A DNA stretch of 64,000 nt from positions 2,039,001 to 2,103,000 of the forward strand of contig NZ_FLRH01000004.1 in NCBI RefSeq assembly GCF_900089585.1, read 5' to 3'. Below are positions 25,056-34,151 of this stretch, one piece after another. The notes below the pieces were generated by a model. It was not told the origin of the DNA. It saw only the letters and a program-made list of their open reading frames with translations, and did not search any database. Both the position numbers and the translations under genes were made by a program. This DNA comes from Micromonospora sediminicola (GTDB taxonomy: Bacteria; Actinomycetota; Actinomycetes; Mycobacteriales; Micromonosporaceae). Position 1 is the first letter of the stretch, and every line of letters starts with the position of its first letter.

Positions 25056-27602
25056 GTGACCGACGACAGGCCCGGCCCCCGGCGCGCGCCGGCCGAGCTG
25101 CTGCACCGGTTGCGGCTGCGGCACGCCACCGACCCGGTCACCCACGTCGAGCGGGTGCCGGCCCGCGCGGGCGAGCCGGTCGGGTGGCCCGGCTGGGCGC
25201 CCGAGGAGCTGCGGGCGGCGTTCGCGCGCCGCGGCGTCGCCGCCCCGTGGCGGCACCAGGCCGAGGCCGCCGAGCTGGCGTACGCGGGCCAGCACGTCGT
25301 GGTCGCCACCGGCACGGCGTCCGGCAAGTCCCTGGCCTACCAGTTGCCGGCGCTCGGCACCCTGCTCGCCGACCCGCGCGCCACCGTGCTCTACCTGGCC
25401 CCCACCAAGGCGCTCGCCGCCGACCAGCTGCGCGCCGTCGCCGGCCTGGAGCTGGACGGGGTACGCCCCGCCACCTACGACGGGGACACGCCACGCGCCG
25501 AACGGGAGTGGATCCGCCGGCACTCCCGGTTCGTGCTGACCAACCCGGACATGCTGCACCACGGCATCCTGCCCGGGCACGCGCACTGGTCCGGCTTCCT
25601 GCGCCGCCTCGCGTACGTGGTGGTCGACGAGTGCCACACCTACCGGGGCGTCTTCGGCTCCCACGTCGCCCATGTGCTGCGGCGGCTGCGGCGGCAGTGC
25701 GCCCGCTTCGGGCGTACCCCCGTCTTTCTCCTGGCCTCGGCGACGTCGGGTGACCCGGCGACGGCGGCCGGGCGGCTCACCGGTCTGCCCGTCACCGCTG
25801 TCACCGAGGACACGTCGCCGCGCGGCGGGGTGACGTTCGCGCTCTGGGAACCGCCGCTGCTGCCGCCCACCGACCCGTCCGTCGACGCCGACCTCGTCCA
25901 GGTCCGCCGCTCCGCGTTGCGGGAAACCGCCGACCTGCTCGCCGACAGCGTCGTCGAGGGGGTACGCACGCTCGCATTCGTCCGGTCCCGCCGGGGCGCC
26001 GAGGTGGTCGCCGCGAACGCCCGGCGGTCGCTCGACGAGGCGGTGCCCGGGCTGGGTGGCCGGGTGGCCGCCTACCGGGCCGGCTACCTGCGCGAGGAAC
26101 GCCGCGAGCTGGAACGGGCGCTGCTGCACGGCGACCTGCTCGGCCTCGCCTCCACCAACGCGCTCGAACTCGGCGTCGACCTGGTCGGGCTGGACGCGGT
26201 GCTGATCTGCGGCTGGCCGGGCACCCGGGCGTCGCTCTGGCAGCAGGCCGGCCGGGCCGGGCGTTCCGGGGACGAGGCCCTGGCGGTGCTGGTGGCCCGG
26301 GACGACCCGCTGGACACCTACCTGGTGCACCACCCGGAGGCGTTGTTCGGGCGTCCCGTCGAGGCCACCGTGCTCGACCCGGCCAACCCGTACGTGCTCG
26401 CGCCGCAGCTCGCCTGCGCCGCGCACGAGGCCCCGCTCACCCCGGCCGACCTGGACCTGTTCGGCGAGGGCGCGAAGGAGGCGGTGGACTCGCTGGTCGA
26501 GGCGGGGGCGCTGCGGCAGCGGCCCACCGGCTGGTACTGGCGGCACCGGGAGCGCCCCGAGGTCGACCTGCGCGGCGAGGGCGGCGCCCCGGTCTGCGTG
26601 GTGGAGGAGTCCACCGGCCGGCTGCTCGGCACCGTCGACGGCGGGTCCGCGCACTTCCTGCTGCACACCGGCGCCGTCTACCTGCACCAGGGCGTCTCCT
26701 ACGTGGTCGACTCCCTCGACCTGGCCGACGGGTGCGCGCTCGTGCACGCCGAGGAGCCGGACTGGTCCACCCACGCCCGCGACGTCACCTCACTGTCCGT
26801 GGTCTCGGTCCGCTCGTACGTCGACGCCGGCCCGGTCGGGCTGTTCCTCGGCGAGGTGGACGTGACCAGCCAGGTGGTGTCCTACCAGCGGCGACGCATC
26901 ACCACCGGCGAGGTCATCGACACCCGCCCGCTGGACCTGCCCGCGCGGGAGCTGCGCACCGTCGCGGTCTGGTTCACGCTCTCCCCCGGGTCGCTGGCGG
27001 CAGCCGGTGTGGAGGCGGCGGACGTACCGGGCGCGCTGCACGCCGCCGAGCACGCCGCGATCGGCCTGCTGCCACTGATGGCGACCTGCGACCGGTGGGA
27101 CATCGGCGGCCTCTCCACGGCGCTGCACCCGGACACCGAGGCGCCGACCGTCTTCGTCTACGACGGCCACCCGGGCGGGGCGGGGTTCGCCGAGCGGGCC
27201 TACGGGACGGCCGCCGCCTGGCTGCGCGCCACCCGGGACGCGATCGTCGAGTGCGGGTGCGAGACCGGCTGCCCGTCCTGCGTCCAGTCCCCGAAGTGCG
27301 GCAACGGCAACAACCCGCTGGCCAAGCCGGAGGCGGTCAAGGCCCTCGACGTGGTGCTCGCCAACCTCGCCACGGCCGGCGGGGACGGGCCCGGTGCCGG
27401 CGATGCGGCAGACGGCGAGGCGGCCGGCACGGCGACGGACGGCGGTGCGACCGGGGTTGCCGCCGGCGGTGCGACCGGCGCTGCCGCCGGCGGTGCGGGT
27501 GAGCGGTCCGACGGTCCATGCCCAGGGCGGGCCGACTCACTGCCTCGCCAGGGCGAACGGACGGTCCACCCCGCTCCCACCGGGCCCGGCTCGCCGGACT
27601 GA
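25056..27602 (+). CDS. DECH-box helicase with DUF1998 zinc domain (MrfA/Hrq1-like)
   Basis: 848 aa superfamily 2 helicase. N-terminal RecA domain: Q-like [13 protein letters not shown], Walker [16 protein letters not shown], Ia [11 protein letters not shown], motif [12 protein letters not shown] (DECH), motif [12 protein letters not shown]. Second domain: [18 protein letters not shown] and [10 protein letters not shown] (motif VI). The C-terminal DUF1998 region ends in [23 protein letters not shown], a four-Cys zinc cluster as in MrfA/Hrq1 DNA-repair helicases. The last about 75 residues are Gly/Ala-rich low complexity. It belongs to the helicase type found beside actinobacterial Tad clusters, as here. 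GTG 25056 or GTG 25047 could be the start. Confidence 0.9.
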   Translation: MTDDRPGPRRAPAELLHRLRLRHATDPVTHVERVPARAGEPVGWPGWAPEELRAAFARRGVAAPWRHQAEAAELAYAGQHVVVATGTASGKSLAYQLPALGTLLADPRATVLYLAPTKALAADQLRAVAGLELDGVRPATYDGDTPRAEREWIRRHSRFVLTNPDMLHHGILPGHAHWSGFLRRLAYVVVDECHTYRGVFGSHVAHVLRRLRRQCARFGRTPVFLLASATSGDPATAAGRLTGLPVTAVTEDTSPRGGVTFALWEPPLLPPTDPSVDADLVQVRRSALRETADLLADSVVEGVRTLAFVRSRRGAEVVAANARRSLDEAVPGLGGRVAAYRAGYLREERRELERALLHGDLLGLASTNALELGVDLVGLDAVLICGWPGTRASLWQQAGRAGRSGDEALAVLVARDDPLDTYLVHHPEALFGRPVEATVLDPANPYVLAPQLACAAHEAPLTPADLDLFGEGAKEAVDSLVEAGALRQRPTGWYWRHRERPEVDLRGEGGAPVCVVEESTGRLLGTVDGGSAHFLLHTGAVYLHQGVSYVVDSLDLADGCALVHAEEPDWSTHARDVTSLSVVSVRSYVDAGPVGLFLGEVDVTSQVVSYQRRRITTGEVIDTRPLDLPARELRTVAVWFTLSPGSLAAAGVEAADVPGALHAAEHAAIGLLPLMATCDRWDIGGLSTALHPDTEAPTVFVYDGHPGGAGFAERAYGTAAAWLRATRDAIVECGCETGCPSCVQSPKCGNGNNPLAKPEAVKALDVVLANLATAGGDGPGAGDAADGEAAGTATDGGATGVAAGGATGAAAGGAGERSDGPCPGRADSLPRQGERTVHPAPTGPGSPD

Positions 27603-27835
27603 CCGGTTCGCCTGACCTCCGGCCGCCATCTCGGGGAGATGGCGGTATCGACAGGCCGCTGATCCCGCCGGATCCCCGTACCGGTGTCGATCATGAGGGA
27701 CGGGGCTCGTCCGTGTCTGGTGGGTGGGACGCGTGCATGAGCGTGGCAGCGTCGGGGCATTGATGCATGGGAGCGCTTCCATACATCATTCCGGTAGCGC
27801 CGAGAAACCAGACCCGTCCCGCCGGAGGTGCCGCC

Positions 27836-28039
27836 GTGGCCGACACGATCGCCGAGACCGTCGAGCTGCTCTACACCATCGACCAGGAGAACCTCACCCC
27901 GGACCAGCAGATCGCGCTGGGCACGGCGCTGGCGAACCTGGCCCAGGCGGAGCGGCTGGAACAGATCAACGAACGCCTGCGCGGCATCCACCAGGTGCTG
28001 AACAGCTGGGCCATGAAGGCCACGGTCGACGGGCGCTGA
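27836..28039 (+). CDS. small conserved-looking helical protein
   Basis: 67 aa from GTG 27836 with an ideal GGAGG site (27824-27828) seven bases upstream; the longer frame from 27767 has no such site. Sequence is highly polar and helical (VELLYTIDQENLTPDQQIALGTALANLAQAERLEQINERLRGIHQVLNSW), suggesting a short coiled coil. No cysteines, signal or membrane segment. Stands between the helicase and the LURP-like gene, with a tandem repeat on its right. Function unknown; quality of the ribosome-binding site argues that it is a real gene. Confidence 0.65.
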   Translation: MADTIAETVELLYTIDQENLTPDQQIALGTALANLAQAERLEQINERLRGIHQVLNSWAMKATVDGR

Positions 28040-28134
28040 CCCGCGTCCGCCCGCTCGCCGAACCGGCGGCCCCCGGCACGGTCGGCAGCGCCGACCCGCC
28101 GGAGCGCACAGCCCGGGACGACCGCGCGGACGGG

Positions 28135-28249
28135 CGCGTCGACGTACGGGCGGGCGCACGGACGCGTCGACGTACGGGCGGGCGGACGCGTCGACGTGCG
28201 GGCGGGCGTGACGACGTGCGGGCGGGCGTGACGACGTGCGGGCGGGCGG
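28135..28249. repeat. short tandem repeat, about five units of 20-28 bp
   Basis: Five imperfect copies built around GTCGACGTACGGGCGGGCG, drifting to GACGACGTGCGGGCGGGCG toward the right. Lies 49 bp upstream of the start of the LURP-like gene; no coding function seen. Confidence 0.7.
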
Positions 28250-28297
28250 TGGTCGCCGTGCTGTGCGAAACTCCGGCGACCCCTCGAAGGAGATCAG

Positions 28298-28876
28298 ATG
28301 TCGCTCGACAACCTGCAGGCCCAGCACCGGTTCATCGTCCGTCAGCGGATCCGGATGATGGTCAACCAGTACGAGGTGCACGCTGTGGCACCGGACGGCT
28401 CCGAGGGTGGGCTGCTCGCGTTCGCGCAGCAGAAGCGGCTCGCCTTCAAGGAGCAGGTGACCATCTACACCGACGACACCAAGCAGTACCCCCTCCTCGG
28501 CTTCAAGGCCCGCCAGCGGCTCGACCTCGGCGCCACCTACGACGTGACCGATCACGCCGGCACCCCGATCGGCCTGTTCCGCAAGGACTTCGCCCAGTCG
28601 CTGCTGCGGTCCACCTGGCACGTCGAGCAGCCCGGCCTGCCGCCCGCGACCGGTCAGGAGCGCAGCCTGCCGGTGGCGCTGCTGCGCCGCTTCGTCGACT
28701 CGCTCTCCTGGCTGCCCTACCACTTCGACTTCGTGGCCGGCGGTCAGCCGGTGTTCTCGGTCGACAAGAAGTGGGGCCTGCGCGACCGGTACGTCGTCGA
28801 CATCCAGCACCCGCAGATCGACCGTCGTCTGGTCATCGCCATGGCGATCGGCCTGGACGCGCTCCAGTCCCGCTGA
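28298..28876 (+). CDS. LURP-one-related (scramblase-like tubby fold) protein
   Basis: 192 aa from ATG 28298 with GAAGGAG eight bases upstream. The pattern is that of the LURP-one/DUF567 family: RFIVRQRIRMMVNQYEVHA, then LLAFAQQKRLAFKEQVTIYTDD, a VTDHAGTPIGLFRKDF strand pair, and FVAGGQPVFSVDKKWGLRDRYVVDI near the end. These form a 12-strand barrel around a helix, related to tubby and phospholipid scramblases. No signal peptide, so probably cytoplasmic or membrane-peripheral. Role in bacteria is not established. Convergent with the Tad operon, separated by a strong hairpin. Confidence 0.75.
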   Translation: MSLDNLQAQHRFIVRQRIRMMVNQYEVHAVAPDGSEGGLLAFAQQKRLAFKEQVTIYTDDTKQYPLLGFKARQRLDLGATYDVTDHAGTPIGLFRKDFAQSLLRSTWHVEQPGLPPATGQERSLPVALLRRFVDSLSWLPYHFDFVAGGQPVFSVDKKWGLRDRYVVDIQHPQIDRRLVIAMAIGLDALQSR

Positions 28877-28885
28877 CCCCTCCAC

Positions 28886-28924
28886 CGGCCGGCGGCGCGA
28901 GGCCGTCACCCGCGCCGCCGGCCG
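28886..28924. terminator. bidirectional terminator hairpin
   Basis: Perfect 14-bp arms CGGCCGGCGGCGCG (28886-28899) and CGCGCCGCCGGCCG (28911-28924) between the convergent LURP-like gene and the last gene of the Tad operon. Confidence 0.7.
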
Positions 28925-28932
28925 AGCTGGTC

Positions 28933-29325
28933 TCACCCCCCGTCGGCCTGGACCGGGCCCGCCCGCGACGTGGCGGTGGCGACGCGGGCCAGCCCCGGCA
29001 GCGGCGCCACCCGCACCTGGGCCGTGACGACAAGGTCGAGGCCGTCGACCCGGCACCCGGCCAGCCGACCGCCGTTGGCCGAGACCAGCGCGGCAGCCCG
29101 CGCACAGGCGGAGTCGACACCGTCGAGCACCCGGACGGCCCCCGCGAGTGCGCCGAAGTCGGCCGCGACGCGGGCCTGGTGGCGGGCGCACCGGGCGGCG
29201 CCGAGCCCGGCCCCGAACAGCCCGACGAGCACGAACACCAGGCCGATCGCGAGCAGGCACACCGTCGCGCCGCCCCGCTCGTCCGACGCCCGCCGGGACG
29301 CCGACGACCGCCTCCGCGATCTCAC
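28933..29325 (-). CDS. TadE-like pilus assembly/secretion protein, last gene of the Tad operon
   Basis: 130 aa from GTG 29325, in a GTGA overlap with the preceding tadE-like gene. Begins with a basic stretch (VRSRRRSSASRRASDERG) then GGATVCLLAIGLVFVLVGLFGAG, a TadE/TadG-type N-terminal membrane segment. The rest is a periplasmic-side domain with Cys residues (CARHQARVAADFGALAGAVRVLDGVDSACARA; LAGCRVDG). It corresponds to the TadE-like family specific to the actinobacterial helicase/secretion neighbourhood. Likely a minor pseudopilin or assembly factor. Confidence 0.75.
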   Translation of the reverse strand: MRSRRRSSASRRASDERGGATVCLLAIGLVFVLVGLFGAGLGAARCARHQARVAADFGALAGAVRVLDGVDSACARAAALVSANGGRLAGCRVDGLDLVVTAQVRVAPLPGLARVATATSRAGPVQADGG

Positions 29326-29780
29326 GGCACGGGCCCGGGAAGCCCGGGCTCCACGGCGGCCACCGCGACACCGGACACCGTCAACCCGGGCAGCCGCGCC
29401 CCGAACGTCCGCACCGGTACCCGGACGGACGCGGTCACCCGGTCGTCGGCCACGCTCACCGCCACCTCCGCACCGGCGGGGGCGTACCGGGCGCCGGCGG
29501 CCGACCCGGACCCGCCGCGCGCGGCGGCGAGCGCCGCCTCCCGGGCCGCATCGAGACATGCCGCCCGGGTGGTGACCGCGTCGACCGCGGTGAGCCCGGC
29601 GAGGAGGAGGAGCATCAACGCCGGCAGGCCGGCCGCCAGCTCGGCGGTGAACGATCCGCGCTCGCGCGAGCGTCGTCGACCGGCCGGGCCGGGGCCCGGC
29701 ACCGCGACGTCGCCCGACGGGGACGTCGGAGCAGCCGCACGCCGACCGCGCCGCCGGCCGGCCCACCGGCGTCCGGTCAC
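29322..29780 (-). CDS. TadE-family minor pilin
   Basis: 152 aa from GTG 29780, overlapping the stop of the upstream pilin gene (GTGA). About 40 basic/Pro-rich residues precede RGSFTAELAAGLPALMLLLLAGLTAVDAV, the TadE-type membrane segment with a Glu five residues into the mature-like helix. The C-terminal part is beta-rich (YAPAGAEVAVSVADDRVTASVRVPVRT). In Flp pilus systems such proteins are prepilin-like subunits processed by TadV; no tadV is present here. Stop overlaps the next gene. Confidence 0.78.
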   Translation of the reverse strand: MTGRRWAGRRRGRRAAAPTSPSGDVAVPGPGPAGRRRSRERGSFTAELAAGLPALMLLLLAGLTAVDAVTTRAACLDAAREAALAAARGGSGSAAGARYAPAGAEVAVSVADDRVTASVRVPVRTFGARLPGLTVSGVAVAAVEPGLPGPVP

Positions 29781-29944
29781 TTCAGGGCCCGGTCGATGAC
29801 GGCGGTCAACGCGGACTGCACGTTCCCCGAAGTGAGCACCTTCAACAGGATCCCGGCGAAGGCGACCGCGGCGAGCGTCCCCACGGCGTACTCCGCGGTG
29901 TTCATGCCGGCGTCGCCCCGCAGTCGGGCGAGGAGCTTGCGCAT
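29777..29944 (-). CDS. Flp-pilin-like protein (DUF4244)
   Basis: 55 aa from ATG 29944 with AAAGGA upstream. Short basic N-terminus MRKLLARLRGDAG, then MNTAEYAVGTLAAVAFAGILLKVL, the Glu-Tyr-containing hydrophobic segment typical of Flp prepilins and of the DUF4244 family. This is probably the major structural pilin of the operon. The downstream tadE-like gene starts within its stop codon (GTGA), while a 23-bp gap separates it from tadC, giving it its own ribosome-binding site and perhaps higher translation. Confidence 0.8.
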   Translation of the reverse strand: MRKLLARLRGDAGMNTAEYAVGTLAAVAFAGILLKVLTSGNVQSALTAVIDRALK

Positions 29945-29967
29945 CTCGTACGTCCTTTCTCGATGGT

Positions 29968-30696
29968 TCAGAGCACGTCGCCGAGGACGGCGACGATCAC
30001 CGGCACCAGACCGGCGAGAATGAAGGCGGGCAGGAAGCACAGCCCGAGCGGCAGCACGATGAGCACACCCGCGCGGCGGGCCGCCGCCTCGGCGGCGGTG
30101 GACCGCTCGGCCCGCAGGTCGTCGGCGAGGCGGGTGAGCGCGCCGGCCAGCGCGGCGCCGCTGTTCGAGGAGCGGATCGCCGCCTGGACCAGGCCCTCCG
30201 CGCCGACGACCGTGCGCAGGTGTGCCCAGGCCTCGATCGCCGTACCGCCCAGGCCGATCGTGCGGCCCACCCGGCCCAGCCGGTCGGCGAGCGGCCCGCC
30301 GAGCGCCTCCGCCACCGCGAGCGCCGAACGGTCGACGGGTGCGCCGGCGCGAAGCGCGGCGGCCAGCAGGTCGGCGGCGAGCGGCAGGTCGGCGACCTCG
30401 CGCAGGCGCCGCTCCCGCGCCGCGCGCGGCTCGATCCGGTGCAGCAGGCGGTCGGCGGCGACGCCGGCCAGGGACCCGGCGGCCAGGCCCGCCACGCCGC
30501 CGACGACGACGGACATCGCCACCCCGGCCAGGATCGCGGCCCAGCGGACCCGGTCCGGCCACCAGGCCGGGCGGGCCCGCACCGGAGCGGGTGCGAGCCG
30601 GCGCAGCCGCCGGACCGGCCGGACGACCGGCCCGGCCACGACGAGGAACGACGCGGCGCCCACGAGACAGAGAGCGGCGACCGCCTGGCGGGCCAT
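29968..30696 (-). CDS. tadC: TadC-like type II secretion F-domain membrane protein
   Basis: 242 aa from ATG 30696 in an ATGA overlap with tadB. An N-terminal membrane helix, then ILAGVAMSVVVGGVAGLAAG, a cytoplasmic T2SSF core (LREVADLPLAADLLAAALRAGAPVDRSALAVAEALGGPLADRLGRV ... SSNSGAALAGALTRLADDLR), and a C-terminal pair of helices (VLIVLPLGLCFLPAFILAGLVPVIVAVL). With TadB it forms the inner-membrane platform on which the TadA ATPase acts. Order ssd-tadA-tadB-tadC-flp-tadE-tadE matches other actinobacteria. Confidence 0.85.
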   Translation of the reverse strand: MARQAVAALCLVGAASFLVVAGPVVRPVRRLRRLAPAPVRARPAWWPDRVRWAAILAGVAMSVVVGGVAGLAAGSLAGVAADRLLHRIEPRAARERRLREVADLPLAADLLAAALRAGAPVDRSALAVAEALGGPLADRLGRVGRTIGLGGTAIEAWAHLRTVVGAEGLVQAAIRSSNSGAALAGALTRLADDLRAERSTAAEAAARRAGVLIVLPLGLCFLPAFILAGLVPVIVAVLGDVL

Positions 30697-31523
30697 CAGG
30701 CCGCCCGCCCGGGCCCCGCACCGAGCCGCTCCGCCCAGAGGAGCCCACCGATCTGGAGCACGACCGCCGCCACGGCGCTGCCACCGCCCACCGGGGTGTG
30801 CAGGAGCACCGCCACCGGGTCGACGCCGATCGCGTAGCCGAGACCGATCCCGCCGAGCGGCAGCGCGGCGAGCAGCCACGCCGTCGCCCGGGCGCCGGCC
30901 GCCTGTGCCGCCGCCGACGCCAGGCCCCGGTCGGCCGCGCGGGCGTCGGCCTCGACGCGTTCGAGCAGGTCGGCCAGAGGCGCTCCGGTGCGGTCGGCCA
31001 GCCGCACGGCGGCCCGGGCGAGACGGGCGGTGCGCCCGGCACCGTCGTCGAGCACCCCGTCGACGGGCAGGCCGGCCCGCAGGTCGGCGGCGGCCGCGCC
31101 GAGCCGGTCGAGATCGCGGCGGTGCACGAGGTCGGCCGCCCGGCGGGCACGTCGGCGCAGCACCGCCCGGGCTCCGAGCGTGCCGTAGGCGGCCAGCACC
31201 ACCCCGGCCACCGGACCACCGAGCAGGATCCCGGCCCCGCCGCCGAGCAGCGCCGCCAGCGGCAACGCGTGTCGGGCGGGGATCGCCCGCTGGAGCGGCC
31301 ACTTGACGGGGCTCGGGCCGGGTCGGGAGCCCGACCCGCGCGGGTCGGTGGCCGGGCGGCGGCCACGCGCATCCGCAGCCCGGTCGGCCACCGGTGAGGT
31401 GCGGCCGCCGGCCCGCGGCCCGAGGAGCGCCCGTCGCCGGATCCGGCCGGTACGGGCCGGCCAGGCGACGGTCGCCGCGGCGCCGGCCAGCAGTACGACC
31501 ACCAGCCAGGGCTGGCCGGTCAC
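30696..31523 (-). CDS. tadB: TadB-like type II secretion F-domain membrane protein
   Basis: 275 aa from GTG 31523, overlapping the tadA stop (GTGA). Opens with a membrane segment (QPWLVVVLLAGAAATVAW), a Pro/Arg-rich stretch, two helices (ALPLAALLGGGAGILLGGPVAGVVLAA), a T2SSF cytoplasmic domain (AAADLRAGLPVDGVLDDGAGRTARLARAA) and two C-terminal helices. Partner of TadC in the secretion platform. All junctions from ssd to tadC are 4-base overlaps, which indicates a single translationally coupled operon. Confidence 0.83.
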   Translation of the reverse strand: MTGQPWLVVVLLAGAAATVAWPARTGRIRRRALLGPRAGGRTSPVADRAADARGRRPATDPRGSGSRPGPSPVKWPLQRAIPARHALPLAALLGGGAGILLGGPVAGVVLAAYGTLGARAVLRRRARRAADLVHRRDLDRLGAAAADLRAGLPVDGVLDDGAGRTARLARAAVRLADRTGAPLADLLERVEADARAADRGLASAAAQAAGARATAWLLAALPLGGIGLGYAIGVDPVAVLLHTPVGGGSAVAAVVLQIGGLLWAERLGAGPGRAA

Positions 31524-32731
31524 GACGGACCCGCCGAGCCGGGCCACGCGACGCGGAGGACCGGCGGCACGGACACACCCCGCTCGCGCAACAGGTTGCC
31601 GAGGGACCGGGCGGCCAGACCGAGGCCCCGCCCCCGGATCCAGGCCGGTACGACGGTGACCACCCGGTCGGGCCCCTCGGGCAGGAGCAGGCCGATCGAG
31701 TCGAGCACCCGACCCTCGGCGGTCCGGCGTACCTGGAGGACGACCTGGAGGGCGGCCGCGACCTGGGCGTGCAACGCCACCCGGGGCAGCCCGCCGAGCA
31801 TGCCCAGCGCCTCCAGCCGCGCCGGCACGTCCGCCGGGGCGTTGGCGTGCAGCGTTCCCGCCCCGCCGTCGTGGCCGGTGTTCAACGCGGCCAGCAGGTC
31901 GACCACCTCGGCGCCTCGGCACTCGCCGACCACCAGCCGGTCCGGTCGCATCCGGAGCGCCTGCCGGACCAGGTCGCCCAGCCCGACCGCCCCGACGCCC
32001 TCCACGTTGGTGGTGCGCGCCTGGAGGCCGATCACGTGCGGATGCACCGGCCGGAGCTCGGCGGCGTCCTCCACCAGCACGATCCGTTCGGTGCCGGGCA
32101 CCAGCCCGAGCAGCGTGTTGAGCAGCGTGGTCTTGCCCGAGCCGGTGCCGCCGGTGACCAGGTAGGCCAGCCGGGCGGCGACCACGGCGTCGAGCAGCGG
32201 GGCGACCGGACGCGGCACGGTGCCCCGGGCGACCAGTTCGTCCAGGGTGAACGGTCGCTGACGGAAGGTCCGCAGCGAGAGGTAGGGACCGTCGGTCGCC
32301 ACCGGCGGCAGCACCGCGTGCAGCCGGGTGCCGTCGGGCAGCCGCGCGTCGGCGAAGGGCGAGGCGTCGTCCAGCCGGCGACCGGCGGCCGAGGTCAGCC
32401 GCTGCGCCAGTCGGCGTACGTCGTCGACGGTGCCGAGCGGCACGGCCACCTGGTGCAGCCCTCGCCCGCGGTCGACCCAGACCCGGACGCCGTTCACCAG
32501 CACGTCGGTGACCTCCGGGTCGGCCAGCAGCGGCGCCAGCGGGCCGGCGCCGACGAGGTCGTCGTGCACCCGGTCGGCGATCCGCAGCAGGCTGGTGTCG
32601 CCGAGCACACCGGCGGACGGCTCGGCGCGTACGGCCGAGACGACCGCGGCGGCGGTGACCGGGGCGTCCTCGGCGACGAACCGGTGCCGGACACGGACCG
32701 CCAGCTCCGCCGGGCGGGCAGGCCCGGTCAC
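31520..32731 (-). CDS. tadA: TadA/CpaF-type secretion ATPase
   Basis: 403 aa from GTG 32731 (GTGA overlap with ssd). N-terminal domain contains PLLADPEVTDVLVNGVRVWVDRGRGL, typical of type IV/Tad ATPases. The catalytic part has Walker A TGGTGSGKTT, Asp box VLVEDAAELRP, Walker B-like RPDRLVVGECRGAEVVDLL and His box TGHDGGAGTLHANAP. Hexameric ATPase that powers assembly of the Flp-like pilus or secretion of its substrates. Of the type described as the helicase/secretion-neighbourhood ATPase, in keeping with the DECH helicase 5 kb away. Confidence 0.92.
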   Translation of the reverse strand: MTGPARPAELAVRVRHRFVAEDAPVTAAAVVSAVRAEPSAGVLGDTSLLRIADRVHDDLVGAGPLAPLLADPEVTDVLVNGVRVWVDRGRGLHQVAVPLGTVDDVRRLAQRLTSAAGRRLDDASPFADARLPDGTRLHAVLPPVATDGPYLSLRTFRQRPFTLDELVARGTVPRPVAPLLDAVVAARLAYLVTGGTGSGKTTLLNTLLGLVPGTERIVLVEDAAELRPVHPHVIGLQARTTNVEGVGAVGLGDLVRQALRMRPDRLVVGECRGAEVVDLLAALNTGHDGGAGTLHANAPADVPARLEALGMLGGLPRVALHAQVAAALQVVLQVRRTAEGRVLDSIGLLLPEGPDRVVTVVPAWIRGRGLGLAARSLGNLLRERGVSVPPVLRVAWPGSAGPS

Positions 32732-33831
32732 GCCGCACCCGCCTCGGACCGGCCGGTCAGCTCGTCGACGAGCCGCTGGCACAGCGCGGCGAGCGGGCCC
32801 TTGCCGGTGGCGCCCGGGGCCTCGCCCCGTTCCAGCCCCCGGCAGAGACCGGGCTCGGGCCGCAGCGTGCCGGCCAGGGGCAGACCGAGTGCGCGGGACA
32901 CCTCGGCCGCGCGTAGCCGGCCCGGCGCCGGACCGCGCACGATCACCGCCAGGTCGGCGCAGTGCGGGGCCGCCGCGGCGGCCACCCGGGCCGCGGCGGC
33001 GGTGGCCCGCAGCTCCGCCGGGACCACCAGGAACGCGCGGTCGGCGGCCTGGAGGGCGATCACGGCCGCGTCGTCCAGGTGCCGGGGCAGGTCGAGCACC
33101 ACCATGTCGCGCCCGCGCCGGCCGGCGTCGACCGTGGCGGCCATCGCCTCGGCCGGCAGGTGCCGCAGATCGCCCCGATCCCACGAGAGCACCACCAGGT
33201 CGCCCCGGCTCGGTAGGGCGCGGACCAGTGACGGTGGGTCGACCCGACCGTCGGCGCCGGCCAGCTCGGGCCAACGCAGCCCGTCGAGCTGCTCCCACCC
33301 GAGCACCAGGTCGAGCCCGCCGCCCAACGGGTCGGCGTCGACCAGGAGGGTGCGCAGCCGAGCCCGGGCGGCGCTGACGGCCAGCCCGCCGGCGAGCACA
33401 CTCGCCCCGGCACCGCCACGCCCGCCCAGCACCGCCACCACCCGTCCCGGAGCCGCTCCGACCGGCCCGACCGCACACTCGGCGAGCCGGTCGACCAGCC
33501 ACGGCTCCGCCGCGGGCAGGGTCGCCACGTGTTCGGCGCCGAGCAGCTCGGCCAGCTCCGTACCCGGGTCGAGCTGCCCCGCGCGACCGACCAGGACCGT
33601 GCGGGGGCGGCGCGGGAGGCGCGCCCGCAGGCAGGCCGCCGCCTGGTCGGCGCCGACCAGCACCAGCGGGGCCGGCGCCCAGCGGGCCCGCGCGGCGGCC
33701 GGGTCGGCCGCCAGCTCGACCTCGGTGCCGCCGGCGGCCGCGAGCCGCAGCAGTTCGTCGAGCAGGTCACCGTCGGCCGTCACGAGCAGGGGCAGGCGAC
33801 GGTACGGCGGGAGCGGGGTGCGGGGCGGCAT
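32728..33831 (-). CDS. ssd: Ssd/CpaE-like septum-site or pilus-localisation ATPase
   Basis: 367 aa from ATG 33831, chosen because GGAGG lies five bases upstream, within a longer frame from 33843. The first 130 residues resemble a receiver-like domain (PLLVTADGDLLDELLRLAAAGGTEVELA). A ParA/MinD-type ATPase follows: deviant Walker A VLGGRGGAGASVLAGGLA, LLVDADPLGGGLDLVLGWE, and DMVVLDLPRHLDD. In M. tuberculosis the homologue next to tad genes is Ssd (Rv3660c), linked to septum regulation; CpaE localises pili in Caulobacter. First gene of the Tad operon. Confidence 0.85.
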   Translation of the reverse strand: MPPRTPLPPYRRLPLLVTADGDLLDELLRLAAAGGTEVELAADPAAARARWAPAPLVLVGADQAAACLRARLPRRPRTVLVGRAGQLDPGTELAELLGAEHVATLPAAEPWLVDRLAECAVGPVGAAPGRVVAVLGGRGGAGASVLAGGLAVSAARARLRTLLVDADPLGGGLDLVLGWEQLDGLRWPELAGADGRVDPPSLVRALPSRGDLVVLSWDRGDLRHLPAEAMAATVDAGRRGRDMVVLDLPRHLDDAAVIALQAADRAFLVVPAELRATAAAARVAAAAAPHCADLAVIVRGPAPGRLRAAEVSRALGLPLAGTLRPEPGLCRGLERGEAPGATGKGPLAALCQRLVDELTGRSEAGAA

Positions 33832-34151
33832 GGCGGCCTCCATCGGTCGGACTCGGACGTGCCGTGCAGGAGCCTGCCCACCCGGACGGGCCGGCGCCTC
33901 CCGCCGGCGCTCCCCTGTGGATGACGAAAGTGGTTGTGGACAGACCGCGCCGAACGAGTGGATCTGTTAAGGACGGGCGCGCGACCCGACGGCGGCGATC
34001 GTCCGAAAGCGCTGGCCGGGCGGTCGGTCCACCCGGACCCACCGGACAGGGCGGGTGGCACCGCCAGCCATTGACGTCCGCCCTCGCCCGTCGCGCATAA
34101 TCGGATCCCCCTGCCGCGACACGGACGGCACCGGCTCGTGGAATCGAGGCC
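33832..34151. other. 320-bp divergent intergenic region (ssd / VHL-like gene)
   Basis: Contains promoters for the Tad operon (minus) and the VHL-domain gene (plus). Two TGTGGA-type 9-mers, TGTGGATGA (33916-33924) and TGTGGACAG (33935-33943), resemble actinobacterial DnaA boxes and recur in other intergenic regions of this window. No small gene or RNA seen. Confidence 0.5.
34071..34101 (+). promoter_or_regulatory. putative promoter of the VHL-domain gene
   Basis: -35 TTGACG (34071-34076) and -10 CATAAT (34096-34101), 19 nt apart and about 50 bp before ATG 34152. The hexamers are good but the spacing is slightly long. Confidence 0.45.

Noticed and set aside
28135-28249. Origin-like iteron array
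   Set aside because: Short, degenerate, extremely GC-rich and without a nearby replication gene or AT-rich region.
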